From contig CAKMRJ010005523.1 of NCBI GenBank assembly GCA_928212115.1, positions 138,404,525 to 138,468,524 of the forward strand: a stretch of 64,000 bases of DNA, written 5' to 3'. The notes under the pieces are model-generated. The model searched no databases. It had not been told where the DNA came from and worked only from the letters and a program-made list of their open reading frames with translations. Positions 48,566 through 58,697 of the stretch are shown here, in pieces. The translations under genes were made by a program, and so were the position numbers. This DNA comes from Lactuca virosa (Eukaryota > Streptophyta > Magnoliopsida > Asterales > Asteraceae). The first letter of the stretch is position 1, and each line of letters opens with the position of its first letter.

Positions 48566-49183
48566 AGATTTTAGTGATAATGAAGGATACTGGATAAAGT
48601 TTACTTTCTAATCGGTAGAAATTATCTTCTTTTATGCTCTTGGGATTATACCTTAATCACTATTAATTGTATCTTGATCACAAACACCAATAAAATACAT
48701 ATATGTATAATATTCTAAAAGGGCATATTAGATTATTAATACAAACCCACAAAAAATAAGTTCTCTTATTCTTCTGAATGTTAAGTCAGTAGAAAGAAAG
48801 CTTCTGGTGGCAAAGAAAGTGGGAGGCACATGGAACTTGAAGCAGCTCAAGAACCATAGCCTAATGTAGCAATTGTTGGCACTAGTTTCAACAAGGAATT
48901 GTTGAACTTGAATAATAGCTATTCACAAACACAAATTGTTCTCATTAATGGTAGAAATCATCTTTGACTTGAGAAATGTGGATTCTCTCATGGATGAGTT
49001 CTTCTTGAAGGTTTCTAGCAAACCCATCAATTACCAATATGTCATATCAAATCTTGAATTTGATGAATGACTTAGAGTCATGAACATTGAAATGTAATTC
49101 ATGTATTATAATAATAATGTATAGGCTTGATTAATTTTCCTCTCTGTAGCAAGGCTAGAAGGAGTAGGAGTTTCCTTTAGAAA

Positions 49184-49185
<2 letters not shown>
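48566..49185. other. Unassigned sequence
   Basis: About 620 bases right of the gypsy-3 LTR; 48566-48570 (AGATT) is its expected target copy. No open frame or family match that I can see. It may belong to the copia relic that follows. Confidence 0.4.

Positions 49186-49239
<54 letters not shown>
49186..49239. repeat. (TA)n microsatellite
   Basis: Uninterrupted TA dinucleotides. Confidence 0.95.
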
Positions 49240-49241
<2 letters not shown>

Positions 49242-49499
49242 TACACATTTAGTAAGACTTGTCATAAAAGAATTTTGTCATACTCATGTCATTAACTATA
49301 GTCCTTATCATACTCATGACATTGACTATGATCAAACCTTTTCACAAGTAGCTATGATTAGATCAATAAGGATATTATTCATTATAAGTTCATATTATTA
49401 ATATGAGATATAGAAAATAGATTTCAAGAAACACCACTTTTCTTAATAAGACATCTACTAAGATATGTCTATATAGCTTAGCCTTGAGGTTTTCTTAAA

Positions 49500-51422
49500 C
49501 CATGTTATCCTAACCAAATGTGTAAGGCTTAAGATCCACTTGTGGATATAAAGCATACATCTCAAGGTTGGAATAGTCATTTTAATATAAAGATACAAGG
49601 TTTGCTTTTAGATCAAAATGAAAAGGACATGTGTGTTTACCAAGTACTAGTGGGAGGATAGTGATATTCCTAATCTTGTATGAATGAGACATACTTAATC
49701 ATTTGAAAAAACATTTTGACTATACAGGTTCGTTTGACCTTGTCTCGTAAAGTATTTCTAAAATGAAAGACTTAGGAATGACAATATAGATTCTTGGGAT
49801 GTAAAATCTATAGAGATAGATATATATGAATGTTAAAAGTTTTAAATTCTCTTGCATGAATTAACAATATCTTGAAAGAGGTCAAGATAAAAGATTCATT
49901 TGGAGGACTCTTGGCATTGCCCAATAACACCTTTTCAATCTATCTCAAAAGGACCTATCACATAAGTTTGAGCTAGATGAAATGATTTATATTCTATTTT
50001 CTTGGAAAATGAACCCATCATTTATGTCATATCATGAGATACAAGATTGAATACATGGTTAAGTCACTAGACGACTATGAGAACATTCTAAGAGTACTTA
50101 AGAAGAACTAAGAGAATGTATATGAGATAATTACATTAGAATAAAATCATAATGTAAAGTGTTGCATATGATTTTGATTTCTAAATAAATATAGAGAATT
50201 ATGAATTATAATTGGATTATAACTTCATTGTGAACTGAAGAGTATGTTTAGTTAGAATGAGGTCCAAGCAAAACATAATGACACAATCTACTAAAAAATA
50301 AGAATAAACTACTTGTGAAGTTGAAGTCAAATATGATTGGATTAATGAGTTCAATGAAAATCTTTGTTGATTTCTGCCATTTAAGGATCACATATAAATC
50401 TTTGTGACTTCGAGAGTACACTTAATCAAGCTAATAGATTCTATGTCATGACATAACACCAATCATATACTCCATGATATTTAATTATACCTAGAGTAAA
50501 GTCAAATATAGAAATGATAGTATTCGTGGAATTCACAAAAATTAAATTCCATCAAACCCATTAATAAAGTATTTCCTTTTGAGGTAAGTATGATTGATCA
50601 CACTTCAGATATAAGAATTTATTATTCTAGAAATGGGATTTTGATTTGGATCTAGTATTTGGATATTGAAATATTGTAACAACAACTATTACTTAATGTT
50701 TTGATATACTAGGATATGATTATCACATTAATACTTCTTGTGTTCTAAATTAACATGTTTAATCCATGAATAATCTTATTATTCTAAAAGTTCATAGTCG
50801 GTTATAATTGTAGGAGCAATTATTAAGTAAGACTAACATGAATTAGATTGGTTGACTCTCACTAGATGAAAGTAGGCAAGTGGTTGTAACCAAGTTTCAT
50901 AGGTACTTATTAGGTAACTAGTACTGAACGGACCCGCACCAAGATCAACTTATAGATCACAATTATGAGTGATACTTGATTAAAATGTACTATCTTTGTA
51001 TCCTTAACACCTAAGATACATAATGGGTCTCAAGTGTAGGGAATACTATGCTTTGATATGGTCAAACACTGCTCCTTAACCGGGCAGTTATAAAAGCCAT
51101 TTTCAGGTGTGGTTTGAACTATGCAATGGGCTTATGTAGTCAAGATGGGATTTGTTCCTCTTATGTGTTGAGAGTTAGACATCTAATGCGTGTTATCCAA
51201 AGTTGAATTACAAATGACACTGATTGCGATCCAAGTCTCGTATTTAACAAGATGCTTGTAACAAAAGGGATAACTGATAAACTTACTTTATATATCAATT
51301 GAAGCTTTGAGCTTTTGGGAATTGGATGTTGATGAATGACATTCTTCATCATGTGTTATTAGGGGCGGTGAAATGTTGCTAGACGTTCATAATTGTCTAT
51401 ATCAATTAAGATGAGTCTTGTG
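49500..51422 (+). pseudogene. Heavily decayed copia pol (RT-RNase H) and 3' region
   Basis: No long frame survives, but pieces on the plus strand follow copia RT order: KMKDLG (about 49760), RFLGCKIYRDR (about 49790), NNILKEVKIKDSFGGLLAL (about 49865-49920) and a DDYENILRVLKKN piece (about 50070) equivalent to the AVKNILKYLRRTKD of the intact copia element at 62160. The following kilobase resembles a copia 3' untranslated region and ends in a polypurine tract. Stops and frameshifts are many, so this is a much older copy than the one at 58698. Confidence 0.55.
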
Positions 51423-51434
51423 CAAGTGGGAGAC
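51423..51434 (+). other. Polypurine tract of the decayed copia element
   Basis: CAAGTGGGAGAC precedes TGGAAGATC, as CAAGTGGGAGTC precedes TGTTGG in the younger copia element. Confidence 0.6.
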
Positions 51435-51835
51435 TGGAAGATCTAGTATGCCCAAGAGTCATTATAGAATGATATTCCTAATAACATATGATCCTATAGG
51501 GCCACACCTTATAGCAAGTTACCATCAATTGATTATTTATTAGTATAATTTGATTATTAATAAATATAGCAACACTTGTATTTAATTGGAAAATTATTAT
51601 TTCAAGGGAATAATATTTTTCTAATTGGGAATTTATTATTTATGGGAATAATATTTATTGGAGAAATAACAACTTATGAAATAAATCATAAAGTATGATT
51701 ATTTATAAGTTATATTTGTATCTTAATAAACTAGTTAGATTTTATTTACATAAACGATAGTTTTATATAAAAGAAGATATTTATCTATATGACTAGTTAT
51801 ATATATACATTAGGATTACTTTATATATAAGATAG

Positions 51836-51838
<3 letters not shown>
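51435..51838 (+). repeat. Start of 3' LTR of the decayed copia element
   Basis: Begins TGGAAGATCTAGTATGCCC after the polypurine tract, followed by AT-rich U3-like sequence. It runs into a TA microsatellite; the end is not identifiable. Confidence 0.45.
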
Positions 51839-51890
<52 letters not shown>

Positions 51891-51896
51891 TATATA
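51839..51896. repeat. (TA)n microsatellite
   Basis: TA run with one C interruption near 51885. Confidence 0.95.
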
Positions 51897-53536
51897 GGAG
51901 TACGATCAAATGAGAACACCTAAAAGGTTGAGAACGTGAGAACAAATCTAGACCATCTAAATACTCAAATCTAAGGTTATTATCAAACAGACCATTTATG
52001 AAAATTATGAAATTATTGGTATTAAATTATAACTTTAAAAATGTGATAAGGGTATGATGGTAATTATAACTTTAGTCCATTCCTATAATTTCTCACTCAC
52101 TCTCTTATTTCCTTTCAAATTTTTCGTATCCTTGTTCATCTCTCTTTGTATATCTAGGGTTTAATCAAAAAACTGCCTTTGCACACCATAATCTCTTCTT
52201 CTATCAAACTCTAAACCCTAATCTAACTGGTTTTAGAATTCCAGCCACACATCCCCCACTTTCTTCTTGCCGTATACCATTCATCTCCTTCATCATGTCA
52301 CGACCACCTCCTTCATCATGTCACGACCACCTACCTTCATTATCTTTCTATGCCTTCATTATCGATTGGAGGAGACAAGGTTTTGAAACATAGAAGCAAC
52401 ATCAAAACAATCGCCATCGCTGTTGTGTGCGTCCTGCTCCTACTGTCGAACACCCATTGTTAATGAATGTCAAAGCCTCTGCGACGATGGCCCTCAACCC
52501 AATTTATCGTTAATGGTGTAAATGAAACTCCGGTTGCTGTGGTGAAAGGAGTATTGCGGAGACAAACCGATGTTGGTCATGATTTACAAATTGGTACGTT
52601 ACTTTTTCCCTAATCTAGAGTTCATTCATCTCGATCCAGTGGTGGTGATTTGCTCGTGATTGGCATACTAGTGGAATCTGTTAAATTTTTCTTTCAAAAT
52701 AGTGTTTAGATTTTTTAAATATAGCTCGTTATTTTTCTAATATAGGTATACTGATGATGATATGTGAGGAAAGAATTTCATATTCCAATTTCCCATATAT
52801 TCTATTAGCATGCTAATGCTTAAATAACTCCCCACCATAAACAAGTAAATTTATAGCTTGATTAATTGAATTTGGTACCTTCATTTTGTAAGTTTTCATT
52901 AAATTTTCTCAAATTGTTAGCATAATTATTTTTAAGTACTTGTGTACACACTTATGCATCTGAATCCATAAAGGGTAAACAAGATTCAAGGCAAGACGTT
53001 AACTTTTGTTAATAAAGTGTTATGGATATATTGATTTTTTTAAGTTCATATATTTGTCATCAATATTTAATCATGAACTAGTATAAAGTGGCTATTGAAA
53101 TTGCATATTATGTCATTATTAAACTTAGTAGAAGTGTATTCATTTGTGATTAATGATATATATTCATTTATGAATATAATTACAATTATAGGAATTCATA
53201 TGTATTTTATTTGTTGTTCATGTTTGTTCATTTATAATTTGACGTCATGCATGTTTTTCTATATCTTTTCCATTTAGGTAATTGTTAATTGTATTTATTT
53301 CTTTATTTGACGGTGTGTAGAGGAAATCGAAATGCCTCTACAATGAAATGTTGGAGTGCTAATATACAAACAAACACTACAAAGTGGAAAAGATTTTGCC
53401 TTATTCATTTATGATTATAGAATAACAGTTAACTATTTTTATTATAATTTTTGTTTATGTTCTATTCATATGTGATTATAGAAAAATAGATATTTATTAC
53501 ATTGTAACTTTTTGTGTTATTATTCATAAATACATG

Positions 53537-53620
<84 letters not shown>

Positions 53621-53934
53621 AATGTGTTTTATTTGTTTATGATTATAGTTCCATTGTAGTTTTTTCTCTATAAATCGTGTTATATTCATTTACTATTATA
53701 CATTAATTCATTTATTCATTTAAGATTACAACCGAATTCATATATGATTACAAATATGTTTTATTCTTGTACGATTACATATATTTGGATGAAATGATTA
53801 ATTCATCAATCTTTTTGATAGATTAGTATAAATAAAAAAACAAAAAAAAACGTTTTTTAATTTTGGTAAAAACGTTTTTTGAAATAATTTTATCGATTAA
53901 AATTTGATTAAATACATTTCTAGTATTTAGGTAA
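51897..53934. other. AT-rich unassigned sequence with repeat-like left end
   Basis: The left end (GATCAAATGAGAACACC, AGGTTGAGAACGTGAGAAC) resembles dispersed repeats I recall beside TA runs in plants, class not assigned. 52287-52332 holds a 23-base tandem duplication (CTCCTTCATCATGTCACGAC). A short leader-like CTAAACCCTAATC occurs at 52210, but no coding frame follows. The rest is AT-rich with a long TA run at 53541-53618. Confidence 0.45.
53541..53618. repeat. (AT)39 microsatellite
   Basis: 78 bases of uninterrupted AT; it produces a spurious Ile-Tyr frame. Confidence 0.95.
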
Positions 53935-53964
53935 AAAATCAATTAATTAGATACCATTTCTTTA

Positions 53965-54028
53965 GTTTCAGTCCTGACACACCCAAGAGTGTGTCCGAAT
54001 CTCTCAAACCAAGGCTCTGATACCAACT
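53965..54028 (-). other. Leader fragment and primer site beside the gypsy-4 LTR
   Basis: CGAATCTCTCAAACCAAG followed by GCTCTGATACCAA (54014-54026; minus TTGGTATCAGAGC) matches the leader end of the LARD-like element at 35598-35629. Homology stops about 53965. It marks the left neighbour as the interior side of a minus-strand element whose 5' LTR is 54029-55815. Confidence 0.75.
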
Positions 54029-54879
54029 TGTAACGACCCAAATTTTACAAAGAAATTTTTCGTTTTAATTAATCAAACACATTTGCATAAATCACGAAAT
54101 CCCAACACAATTGTTTTCAAATCCACATTTATAAAAATCTTATTTTTAAAACATCAGAGTGTTCCCAAGCCATATCAATGAAAGAGAAATAGAGTGCACG
54201 TCGTGCCATCACGCCTTGCCTTTGCCATTGGGCTCAGATGTACCTGAAACAAATCAACAACCTGTAAGCGAAATGCTTAGTGAGTCCCCCAGAGCATATC
54301 CCACACATAAACCACATAACACACATCAAATTAGCCATAAGCTACATGTAACAGATAAGCCATGCATTCAACAAATGAGGAAGCCCTAGAAACCCTCCCC
54401 GGTCTTACACCGAATGCTACGGGAACCCCCACGTGGTCTTTATCTGCAATGGGAACCCCTACATGGTCTTCTTGTCTTGGGAATTCCCACAAGGTCTTCC
54501 TACCAAACAATACATAATGCAAACTATACGGACAAATATATTAGGATGCCATGGAAACCCTCCAAGGTCTTATACCAAAAGCCACGGGAACCCCCACGTG
54601 TTTTTCCATGTAAATGACATACTATCATATCGCATATATTCAATCAATAAACTGCATCTCATAAAATGAGCCGGCCTTGGTGCCTTAGACCCATTGATAT
54701 GGTGAGAAGACTCACCTTTGGAATGCTGGACTGTTATGCTGAATTCAGATATATCCCACGCTGCCTCTTCTCAACTACCTATAACCAGCAAGTGATTCAC
54801 TTAACACCATCCCACAAATTCCCTCAGATTCAACCCTGGACAAAGTCAAAGTCAAGGTCAATAGTCAATGTTGACCTCA

Positions 54880-55101
54880 ACTCGTCGAGTGGAACCTGCC
54901 ACTCGTCGAGTTCCTGGCATCACTCACCGACTCGTCGAGTCACCCGAGAGACTCGTCGAGTTCCTGATGTTTACAGCCATAAACTTCCAACCGAACACCC
55001 TTGACCGTGAACCCTTGGCGGTGAACCTTCGACCGTAAACCCTTGGCCGTGAATGAGAAAACCATCTCGACTCGCCGAGTCACCATAGCGACTCGACGAG
55101 T
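54880..55101 (-). promoter_or_regulatory. Downstream palindrome cluster (gypsy-4 LTR)
   Basis: Perfect or near-perfect sites start at 54880, 54901, 54930, 54951, 55070 and 55091: three pairs, all exactly 21 bases apart. GTCAA/TTGAC motifs adjoin at 54840-54878. Between the second and third pairs lie four copies of a CCTTGGCCGTGAA or CTTCGACCGTAAA-type repeat at 55000-55055. Confidence 0.55.
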
Positions 55102-55677
55102 TCTCACGTATTCGGTCCTTTCTAGTGGGATTTAAGGCCTCAAACCTCATATCCATAATCTCCTAGTAAAGATGTCACGTAAAGTTGCAAACTTTACGTG
55201 CATGCAAGGCCTCATATGGCCAAAACACCAAAACTAACCTTCAAACAAGGTTTTCATGCATGGAGAGGGGATAAGCTTAATAAAAGGTGTAACTTTATGA
55301 TATTTGGGACCTAAGCAGGTCCAGATCTGGAATCATATCCTTGTGATAGGTCTAGATCTAAGTTTGCTTCCATCTCCTCAAGGTTGACCATAACTTCCAA
55401 AAAGAAATCAATGCTTAAGGTAGCAGATTAATACCTCAGATAGATGCCCAACACGAAATAGATGCTTGATCTAACACTTCTCCCTTGATACTTCCTCTTC
55501 AAACTTGGAATCCTCCCCAAACTCTCAAAGATAAGCTCCCAATTGTTCTTACTTCACACACTAGAGGGTTTGCGGCCGTGAACGTTCTTCTATGGTGTTA
55601 AGGGAGGCTACTAGGGCAGATTATGACGTTTATATAGGGGCAAACCCCGAGACTAGGGTTTTCTCTAAACTGCTCTG

Positions 55678-55776
55678 ACTCGTCGAGTCGGGCCTTCCGA
55701 CTCGCCGAGTCAGTTCCGACCAGCATCCGAGATGACACGACCCTACTCGACGAGTTGATCTCCCAACTCGCCGAGT
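55678..55776 (-). promoter_or_regulatory. Promoter-upstream palindrome module (gypsy-4 LTR)
   Basis: Sites start at 55678, 55700, 55745 and 55766 (offsets 0, 22, 67, 88), 42 bases upstream of the TATA-like box at 55629-55636 (minus). Confidence 0.6.
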
Positions 55777-55815
55777 CCATGCATAAAACCTTCCCAAACA
55801 AAACCAGGTGTTACA

Positions 55816-56097
55816 AGTCTCCCCCACTTGAACTAGACTTCGTCCTCGAAGTCTGCTGACCCAAAAAATCAGGGTAATGTTCTCGCATCTCCTCTTCCGG
55901 TTCCCAAGTCCATTCGAAACACTTCCGATGCTGCCATTGCATTTTCACCAGTCTTACTTCCTTATTCCGAAGAACCTTCGTCTTCCTATCCAAGATGGGA
56001 ACGAGCTTGTCGATGTAGTTCAAGCTCTGATCCACCTAGATATCACCCAACAAGACAACCGTAGCATCGTCTGTGACACACTTCCGAAGTTTATCTG
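55816..56097 (-). pseudogene. C-terminal end of gypsy integrase (gypsy-4)
   Basis: Minus strand reads LRKCVTDD, then after a stop DQSLNYIDKLVPILDRKTK, VRLVKMQWQHRK and EWTWEPEEEMREHYPDF. This is the chromodomain-like tail of a plant gypsy integrase, followed by the polypurine tract and LTR as expected. A TAG interrupts the frame before VDQSLNY. Upstream pol is missing: at 56095-56097 the sequence switches to copia tail through a shared CGAAG. Confidence 0.85.
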
Positions 56098-56421
56098 TTC
56101 CTTCTAGAAATAGAAGCGATATATGGGCCCCTCGATGATTTTGTGTTGACCCATGTACCGGGCCCGGTCAGAACTAAATTGATGTGTTCAGTTAAGTTCT
56201 TTGTCAAACAAATCGGAAATCGAGAAACAACTGCTAGACAATAAGTAAGACATTGTTCCATGTATTTGTCCGGCTGATATCATGAGAGCAGAGGATTATA
56301 TGATCACTTATTTAAAATGGCGCTTCATAGTTCACAAGAGTTTTCGAGAGCTACGATTGCCGATTGGTTCCTGAAGTAAATATAGGCAAATACAGTTATT
56401 AGACTTATCCAAGTGGGAGTC
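56095..56421 (+). pseudogene. Extra copy of copia 3' tail upstream of the 5' LTR
   Basis: Near-identical (about five differences) to 63229-63564, the region between pol and the 3' LTR of the copia element, including its polypurine tract CAAGTGGGAGTC. A normal 5' LTR would not be preceded by this. It is what remains of a second copia copy on the left that shares the LTR at 56422. Confidence 0.85.
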
Positions 56422-57176
56422 CGTTGGATAAGATGTCTAAGTCCATAACTTATTTGGTATATACTTGACCCGACCCGGCATGGTCCATTTGGGTTGCACT
56501 TCATCCAAACTAGTTATGGATAATTTTATGAGATTTGTATACTTACGATTTATTAATATATTATAAGTTATAATATATTAATATAAAGTCATGTTACTTA
56601 ATTAGTTTTAATCTTGAATTAATTATGAATTAATTTAGTGATTAAAAGGAAGACTAATTAAATCATGGGCTATTATATTTATATGGTGTGGGCTAACACT
56701 CATTTGGGAATGGGCTAAGCTTATATGGAAGTCCATGGATGATCCATGGAGCTTTTACCCATGGATCCTTGGAAGAGAAAAAGACATGGGTTATTAGGGT
56801 TTCACCCTAACCATGTACACTATATAAACAAGCTTATGTTGCATGAAAAACACCCTTATGTGTGTGTAAGTGTGGTGGCCAAAATCAAGAGTTAGTATAC
56901 TCTCTCATACATTTTCCAAGTTTGTGGTGATTTGTGATTTCCATTTGAGGCATTCACATTATTGGTGCTTGGCTCTCAAACTCCAAGGAATCAACAATCA
57001 ACAAAAGGTATGTAATTCATTTAGTTCTTTTATGGTTAAAAGTACCCCATGCCATGCTAGATAGGTTATAAACCTTGGAAAATAATATTTTGCATGTATC
57101 TTAGACAAACATAGATCCAAGGTTTAATAGGGTTGCATGTACACTTAGGAAGTGTTAGAATGCTCAAAACCCAACA
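56422..57176 (+). repeat. 5' LTR of the copia element, 755 bp
   Basis: Starts CGTTGGATAAG (TG changed to CG; the 3' LTR has TG) and ends AAAACCCAACA before the primer site. TATATAAA at 56821-56828. AAAG|GTATGT at 57004-57013 is a good splice-donor match. Differs from the visible part of the 3' LTR at about seven places in 436 bases. Confidence 0.88.
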
Positions 57177-58697
57177 GTGGTATCAGAGCCTAGGCTTGTT
57201 TGTTTGATACTTGATGCAAAATAGTGAAAAAGTCGAATTTTTTGCTGTCTGCCTGATGAACTCGCCGAGTCCATGGGGGACTCGCCGAGTTCATGAGTAA
57301 ACTCATCCTACTCGGCGAGTAGGTTCGTGCACTCGGCGAGTAGGAGCCTCAGAATGCAGATTTTCGACTTTTGCTGCTGGAAATGGACTAGAAACATTAC
57401 CCTAAACTGTTTTGGTGTTTTAAAACTTGTTTTTGGTTGGTGTAATGGTTGTTCTAATCCATTTACAATAGCATATATCAAAATTTCATGCTTTGTATGT
57501 GTTCATATAATTTTTGAAACTTTGATAATCATGTTCATGTTCTTATGAATTTAGAAGATGATAGGAATTATTTGCTGAATTGTTTAGGATTAATTCTTGA
57601 TCATTTATGTGTTTTAATGGAGTCCATAATTTGTCCTCAAGTTATGGATATCCAAAGGTCACTTCTTTTAAACACACACTTAAAACACATAAGTTACATG
57701 GAAATGAAGAGTCTTCATTTTTATGAACCTTTAATTCATAAGTTATGAAATGAAAGGTTTTGAATAGTTTCAAAACTTGTCCTCAAGTTTTGGAATTTGT
57801 AAAGTTACACACACTTTAATATACTTTAATTCAAACCCTTAGAGTTTTAAAAGTTAAAATTCAACCCTTATACTATTTATAACATTAATGGTTAATTATT
57901 ATATATATGTATAAGATCAAAGTCGTCTTACCGCTAGTACGCCTCATTCACGAAGCCAGTCTATAAGGTGGGTATAAGGTTGTTGCCTATAAAATGGCAA
58001 CTTAATGGGTGTCCACTCTCACCCACCGCTTGCTTGACTGGTGGAGGGTCGTTAGCCGAACGGGTAGGACAAGGACTTATAAATTCTCATTAAAAGTATG
58101 ATGAATATTATAAAGTAACTAAACCTTTTATAAATTCCCAATCTTAGTTACTTTAGGAAAATGTGAATATGGTGCTAACCCATGAAATTCACACTTTGTA
58201 CCTTACCAAGTCGTTGGTGGAGCGTGTGTGGTTAACCGGCACACTAACTTGGACTAGTAAGGATCACGAAGGGTGACTTAATGTTTATCATAGATCGGTG
58301 GAGCGTGTGTGGTTAACCGGCACATTGATTAGGTGATAATATTAAGGGTACCAAGTGAATTTGCATGGTTATTCACACCTTGTTTTGTGATCCTCGGCAT
58401 CCCAGTCACAAAACTTGAAGGGCACAATCGAGATTGAAACATGCCATTGAAAAGTTCAATGAATCTCAAAAGAATCTAGGAATTTCAAAAACCAATTAAA
58501 CCTAATAATTCATTTCGTTTTCATGGTGGAAATTGGTGAATCGTCATTCACCTACCTTCAAATATATTATAGCTTAGATTACGGCATCCCTCTTCTAAGT
58601 TATAATATATTGTGTTGGATCCTAGCCTTAATATTACATTTGGGTGTATTATTAAGGATTCGATATATCTAATCTAAACTTGTTTTCTTCTTTTCAG
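57177..58697 (+). other. Copia 5' leader with primer site, palindromes and acceptor
   Basis: Primer site TGGTATCAGAGCC at 57178-57190. Four ACTCGNCGAGT sites at 57260-57341. A 29-base GGTGGAGCGTGTGTGGTTAA segment occurs twice, 82 bases apart (58215 and 58297). The leader ends TTCTTCTTTTCAG exactly before the gag ATG, a strong splice-acceptor pattern. About 1.5 kb, with no credible ORF. Confidence 0.75.
57260..57341 (+). promoter_or_regulatory. Palindrome pairs in the copia leader
   Basis: Perfect sites start at 57260, 57280, 57310 and 57331 (pair spacings 20 and 21; pair-to-pair step 50). They lie just after the primer site of a copia element, a superfamily unrelated to the gypsy-type LTRs that carry the others. 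Confidence 0.5.

Larger units (their letters stand above)
54029..55815 (-). repeat. Gypsy-4 LTR, 1,787 bp, with primer site on one side and PPT on the other
   Basis: Plus strand from TGTAACGACCC to CCAGGTGTTACA. A primer site abuts the left edge and a polypurine tract (minus CAAGTGGGGGAGACT, 55816-55830) plus integrase end abuts the right edge, so it serves as 5' LTR to its left and 3' LTR to its right. TATA-like TATATAAA (minus) at 55629-55636. ACGGGAACCCCCACGTGGTCTT-type imperfect repeats at 54410-54605 (ACGTGGTCTT, ACATGGTCTT, ACAAGGTCTT). Related to the LARD and family S LTRs. Confidence 0.85.

Noticed and set aside
52130..52620. Start of a host gene (CTAAACCCTAATC leader, GTGGTGAAAGGAG frame)
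   Set aside because: No frame of useful length follows, and the surroundings are AT-rich repeats.
53462..53689. 75-codon Ile-Tyr repeat protein
   Set aside because: Translation of an AT microsatellite.
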